Positions 60,692-64,000 of a DNA stretch of 64,000 bases are shown piece by piece. Position 1 is the stretch's first letter, and the number at the start of each line of letters is the position of its first letter. This stretch comes from Streptomyces asoensis (GTDB taxonomy: Bacteria; Actinomycetota; Actinomycetes; Streptomycetales; Streptomycetaceae). The stretch covers positions 1,736,001 through 1,800,000 of the forward strand of contig NZ_BNEB01000005.1 of assembly GCF_016860545.1 (NCBI RefSeq), read 5' to 3'. The notes beneath the pieces were generated by a model that saw nothing but the letters and a program-made list of their open reading frames with translations, searched no databases and had not been told where the DNA came from. Position numbers and translations under genes: made by a program.

Positions 60692-62461
60692 GTGGGATCA
60701 GGGGAACAGTCGGGACGTGACGTCCTGACACGCTCGGTCCGGGGGCAGGCGCGCCGCGTCGGTCTCGGCGCGGCGCTCGGATGCGTGCACCAACTGGGGG
60801 AAGCCGTGGTGCCGGTGCTCATCGGCGTCGTCATCGACCAGGCCGTCGCCGGACAGGACGCCGGGCGGCTCCTGCTGTGGCTGGCCGTCCTCGCCGTGGT
60901 GTACGTGACGCTGTCGTGGAGCTTCCGGCTGGGCGCGCGGGCGGGTGAGCGCGGCGCCGAGGAGGCCGCCCACACCCTGCGCCTGGCGATCGTGCGCCGG
61001 GTGCTCGACGCCCGCGGCGGCGCCGAGGACGGACGGCTGCCCGGCGAACTGGCCAACGTCGCCACCGAGGACGCCAAGCGCGTCGGCGCCGTCAACATGG
61101 CCCTGATGAGCGGGACCTGGGCCGTCGCGGGCGTCACCGCGAGCGCCGTGGCGCTCCTGCTGACGTCCGTGCCGCTCGGACTGATCGTGCTGCTCGGCAC
61201 GCCGGTGCTGCTGTGGCTGGGACACCTGCTGAGCAAGCCGCTGGAACGCCGCAGCGAGGCCGAGCAGGACCGGGCCGCCCACGCCTCGGGGGTGGCGGCC
61301 GACCTGGTGGCCGGGCTGCGGGTGCTGAAGGGACTGGGGGCCCAGCGGGCCGCGGTCGAGCGGTACCGCGGGACGAGCCGCCTCTCGCTGGCCGCCACCT
61401 TGCGCGCGGCGCGTGCCGAGTCCTGGCAGACCGGACTCGTCCTGGCCCTGACCGGCGGTTTCATCGCGCTGATAGCGCTGGTGGGCGGCCGGCTGGCGCT
61501 CGACGGGTCGCTCAGCCTGGGGCAGTTGGTGTCCGCGGTGGGCCTCGCGCTGTTCCTGCTGGGGCCGTTGGAGACGTTCGCCTGGGTCAACGCCGAACTG
61601 GCGCAGGGCCGGGCCTCGGCCGCCCGGATCGCGCAGGTGCTGGCCGCGGAGCCCGCCGTCGTGGGCGGCGACGACCCGGTGCCGCAGCCGGTGCGCGGAG
61701 CACTGCGGCTGCGCGGGGTACGGCTCGGCGACGGCACGGACGGCATCGACCTCGACGTGGCGGCCGGCCGGCTCACCGGCATCGCCGTGACGGACCCCGC
61801 CTGCGCGGAGGCGCTGCTGCGCTGTCTGGGCCGGGAACGGGATCCGGAGTCGGGCACGGTCGAGCTGGACGGGGTGCCGCTGAACCGCTTCGATCCGGCG
61901 CAACTGCGGGCCGCGGTACTGGTCGCCGCGCACGACGCCGTGCTGTTCGACGGCTCGCTCGCCGACAACGTGACGCCTCGCGCGGAGCCGGAGGACGACG
62001 GGACGCCGGACGGATCCGCCGCGGAGCCGTCGGCCGGGGACGGCACGGGTGACGCGGACGCGGATGTCCTGACGGAACGGGCCATGTGCGCCGCGCACGC
62101 CGACGAGGTGGCCCGCTCCCTGCCGCACGGCACCGCCACCGGGGTCGGCGAGGGCGGCCGCTCCCTGTCCGGCGGCCAGCGCCAGCGCGTCCTGCTGGCG
62201 CGCGCCCTGCGCGCCGGGCCGCCCGTCCTGGTCGTGCACGATCCGACGACGGCCGTCGACGCGCTGACCGAGGCGCGCATCGCCGAAGGGCTGCGCGAGA
62301 TCCGCCGCGGCCGCACCACGCTCGTGGTGACCAACAGTCCGGCGCTGCTCGCCGTCGCCGACCGGGTGGTCCTCCTGGACGGCGGCCGGGTCGGAGCCGA
62401 AGGCACACACGCGGAGCTCGTACGGGCCGACGCGACCTACCGGACGGCGGTGCTGGCATGA
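60692..62461 (+). CDS. ABC exporter half-transporter with degenerate Walker A
   Basis: 589 residues: type-I exporter membrane domain (six helices, about 25-310), then a nucleotide-binding domain. The signature LSGGQRQRVLLARAL is intact. The Walker A position reads GRLTGIAVTDPACAEALL with no GK[ST], and Walker B is VLVVHDPTTAVDA with Pro replacing the catalytic Glu. GTG 60692 has a GGAGGG site. It overlaps the next half-transporter by ATGA. The iron box suggests a siderophore exporter or an IrtAB-like importer. Confidence 0.88.
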   Translation: MGSGEQSGRDVLTRSVRGQARRVGLGAALGCVHQLGEAVVPVLIGVVIDQAVAGQDAGRLLLWLAVLAVVYVTLSWSFRLGARAGERGAEEAAHTLRLAIVRRVLDARGGAEDGRLPGELANVATEDAKRVGAVNMALMSGTWAVAGVTASAVALLLTSVPLGLIVLLGTPVLLWLGHLLSKPLERRSEAEQDRAAHASGVAADLVAGLRVLKGLGAQRAAVERYRGTSRLSLAATLRAARAESWQTGLVLALTGGFIALIALVGGRLALDGSLSLGQLVSAVGLALFLLGPLETFAWVNAELAQGRASAARIAQVLAAEPAVVGGDDPVPQPVRGALRLRGVRLGDGTDGIDLDVAAGRLTGIAVTDPACAEALLRCLGRERDPESGTVELDGVPLNRFDPAQLRAAVLVAAHDAVLFDGSLADNVTPRAEPEDDGTPDGSAAEPSAGDGTGDADADVLTERAMCAAHADEVARSLPHGTATGVGEGGRSLSGGQRQRVLLARALRAGPPVLVVHDPTTAVDALTEARIAEGLREIRRGRTTLVVTNSPALLAVADRVVLLDGGRVGAEGTHAELVRADATYRTAVLA

Positions 62462-64000
62462 CCACGCGATCCGAGGAGGCGGAGGCCGGCCGCGCCCTGC
62501 TGCCCACGGCGAGCGCCGCGCGCACCCGCGCCGCGGTGGGCGAACTGCTGCGTCCGCACCGGGGCCTGGCCTTCGCGGGGTTCGGGCTGATGGTGGTGGC
62601 CACCTCCGTCGGACTGCTCACCCAGCCCCTGCTCGGCCGGATCGTCGACGTCGTCACCGAGCACCGGTCCGCCGACGCGCTCGACCTGCCCGTCCTCGCG
62701 CTGGCCGCGGTCGCCGTGGTGCAGGGCGTCACGACCGCGCAGGGCATGTCGCTGGTCTCCCGGCTCGGCGAGACCGTGCTCGCCCGGCTGCGCGAACTGT
62801 TCGTGGAGCGCGCGCTGTCGCTGCCGCTGGAGCGGCTGGAGAAGGCCGGCTCGGGCGATCTCAACGCCCGCGTCACCCGGGACGTGTCGCGGGTCGCCGA
62901 CGCCGTGCGCGGGGCGCTGCCCGAGCTGGCCCGTTCCGCGCTGTCGATCGTGCTGACCCTGGTCGCGCTGGCCGTGCTGGACTGGCGGTTCCTGCTGGCC
63001 GCGCTGGTCGCCGTGCCCGTGCAGGCGCACACCGCGCGCTGGTACGTGCGCAACGCCGTGCCCCTGTACGCCAGGGAGCGCATCGCCACCGGGGCCCAGC
63101 AGCAGCAGTTGCTGGACACGATAGGCGGGGCGCGGACCGTCCGGGCGTACCGGATGCAGACCCGCCACACCCGCGAGGTCACCGAGCGCTCGCGGGCGTC
63201 GGTGGAGCTGACGATGCGCGGGGTGCGGCTGGTGCTGCGCTTCTACAGCCGGCTGCACATCGCCGAGTACGCGGGCCTCGGCGCCGTCCTGGTCACCGGG
63301 TTCCTGCTGGTGCGTTCGGGGTCCGCGTCGGTCGGCACCGCCACGGCCGCCGCGCTGTACTTCCACGCGCTGTTCGGCCCGGTGAACACCGCGCTGGTGC
63401 TGCTCGACGACGCCCAGTCGGCGACGGCGGGACTGGCCCGGCTGGTCGGAGTGGTGGACGAACCGGTGCCCGCGTCCGCCGGGCACCCGGACGACCGTCC
63501 GGTCCCCGCCGGAGCCCCCGCCGTGACGCTGACCGCCGTCTCGCACGCGTACGTGCCCGGCCGCCCGGTGCTGCACGGCGTCGACCTGGAGATCCGGCCC
63601 AAGGAACGCGTCGCGCTGGTCGGCACGACCGGGGCGGGCAAGACGACGCTCGCGAAGCTGGTGGCCGGACTGCACCGGCCGGACGGCGGCCGCGTCGACG
63701 TCGGCGGTGTCGAACCGGACGAGTCGGGCCGCCTGGTGGGACTCGTGACGCAGGAGGTGCACGTCTTCGCCGGGCCGCTCGCCGACGACCTGCGGCTGGC
63801 CCGTCCGCAGGCGGACGACGAGGAGCTGCGGGAGGCGCTGGCGGGTGTGGGCGCCCTCGGCTGGGCGCAGGCGCTCCCGGACGGTCTGGACACCGTCGTC
63901 GGCGACGGCGGCCACCGGCTGACCGCCGACCGCGCCCAGCAACTCGCGCTCGCCCGGATCCTGCTGGCCGATCCGCCGGTCGTCGTCCTCGACGAGGCGA
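62458..64000 (+). CDS. ABC exporter half-transporter, 3' end cut by window
   Basis: 514 visible residues: membrane domain (about 35-320), Walker A GTTGAGKTTLAKLV intact, Q-loop LVTQEVHVFAGPL, and Walker B VVVLDEA intact with the catalytic Glu. The signature position reads HRLTADRAQQLALARIL, so LSGGQ is lost. This is the mirror image of the losses in the preceding gene, so the two must work as a heterodimer with one good ATP site. The final ~60 residues lie beyond the right edge. Confidence 0.9.
   Translation, partial: MTTRSEEAEAGRALLPTASAARTRAAVGELLRPHRGLAFAGFGLMVVATSVGLLTQPLLGRIVDVVTEHRSADALDLPVLALAAVAVVQGVTTAQGMSLVSRLGETVLARLRELFVERALSLPLERLEKAGSGDLNARVTRDVSRVADAVRGALPELARSALSIVLTLVALAVLDWRFLLAALVAVPVQAHTARWYVRNAVPLYARERIATGAQQQQLLDTIGGARTVRAYRMQTRHTREVTERSRASVELTMRGVRLVLRFYSRLHIAEYAGLGAVLVTGFLLVRSGSASVGTATAAALYFHALFGPVNTALVLLDDAQSATAGLARLVGVVDEPVPASAGHPDDRPVPAGAPAVTLTAVSHAYVPGRPVLHGVDLEIRPKERVALVGTTGAGKTTLAKLVAGLHRPDGGRVDVGGVEPDESGRLVGLVTQEVHVFAGPLADDLRLARPQADDEELREALAGVGALGWAQALPDGLDTVVGDGGHRLTADRAQQLALARILLADPPVVVLDEA

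Noticed and set aside
1..64000. Prophage, transposon or integrative element genes
   Set aside because: No integrase, transposase, terminase, replication or tra gene, and no flanking repeats were recognised.

Overview
The window is about 72% G+C with strong GC-third-codon bias, ATGA/GTGA stop-start overlaps, many two-component systems, IdeR/DmdR-type iron boxes and an RNase Sa-type secreted ribonuclease. All of this points to the chromosome of a Streptomyces or very close relative. No rRNA, tRNA, CRISPR array, insertion sequence or phage gene was recognised.

Layout. (1) 0-6.3 kb: part of a cobalamin corrin-ring cluster (cobK fragment, cbiD, cobM, cobL, with a decayed VOC gene after cobM), then a divergent TsaD paralog with a Fur-family-like palindrome in front, a GNAT and an ABM-domain protein. 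(2) 6.5-9.8 kb: response regulator, sensor kinase and DUF347 membrane protein. (3) 10-13.6 kb: efeUO (fused) and efeB iron uptake genes under an iron box and a BlaI-type palindrome. (4) 13.7-16.7 kb: MFS transporter, DUF347 pseudogene, BASS-family transporter. (5) 16.7-23.7 kb: sensor kinase facing a lipoprotein, two ABC ATPases, a large FtsX-like permease and an OmpR-type regulator. (6) 23.7-27.5 kb: NarL-type two-component pair with an ABC-2 transporter. (7) 27.5-29.8 kb: decayed stretch, then a BlaI/M56-peptidase pair. (8) 29.8-34.1 kb: DedA, two PAP2 phosphatases, a second response regulator, a beheaded kinase and a second intact DUF347 protein. (9) 34.1-35.7 kb: gene graveyard (GNAT and PcaD-like remnants). 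(10) 35.7-46.1 kb: SWIM protein with SNF2 helicase, a membrane protein, ROK kinase, HutC/GntR regulator, Gfo/Idh dehydrogenase and a P450. (11) 46.2-50.2 kb: another NarL-type pair, a small membrane protein, secreted RNase and SDR. (12) 50.3-56.9 kb: allantoin use (allantoicase, allantoinase, IclR/AllR-type regulator, MobA-like transferase, malate synthase) sharing one operator motif. (13) 56.9-64 kb: SelT-like protein, HipA-like kinase, DUF6153/DUF305 pair, a second cobK, and an iron-box-preceded heterodimeric ABC exporter cut by the window end.

How parts fit. Metal homeostasis recurs: iron uptake, an iron-regulated ABC pair, corrin synthesis, a possible metal-regulated TsaD and DUF305. The allantoin block is coherent: allantoin and allantoate give ureidoglycolate and glyoxylate, and malate synthase takes up the glyoxylate. 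The most interesting leads are the repeated two-component/DUF347 modules, the matching BlaI-type palindromes 19.5 kb apart (in front of blaI and of efeUO), reciprocal motif loss in the ABC pair, and a 38-bp tandem repeat that duplicates a stop codon region and supplies the next gene's start.
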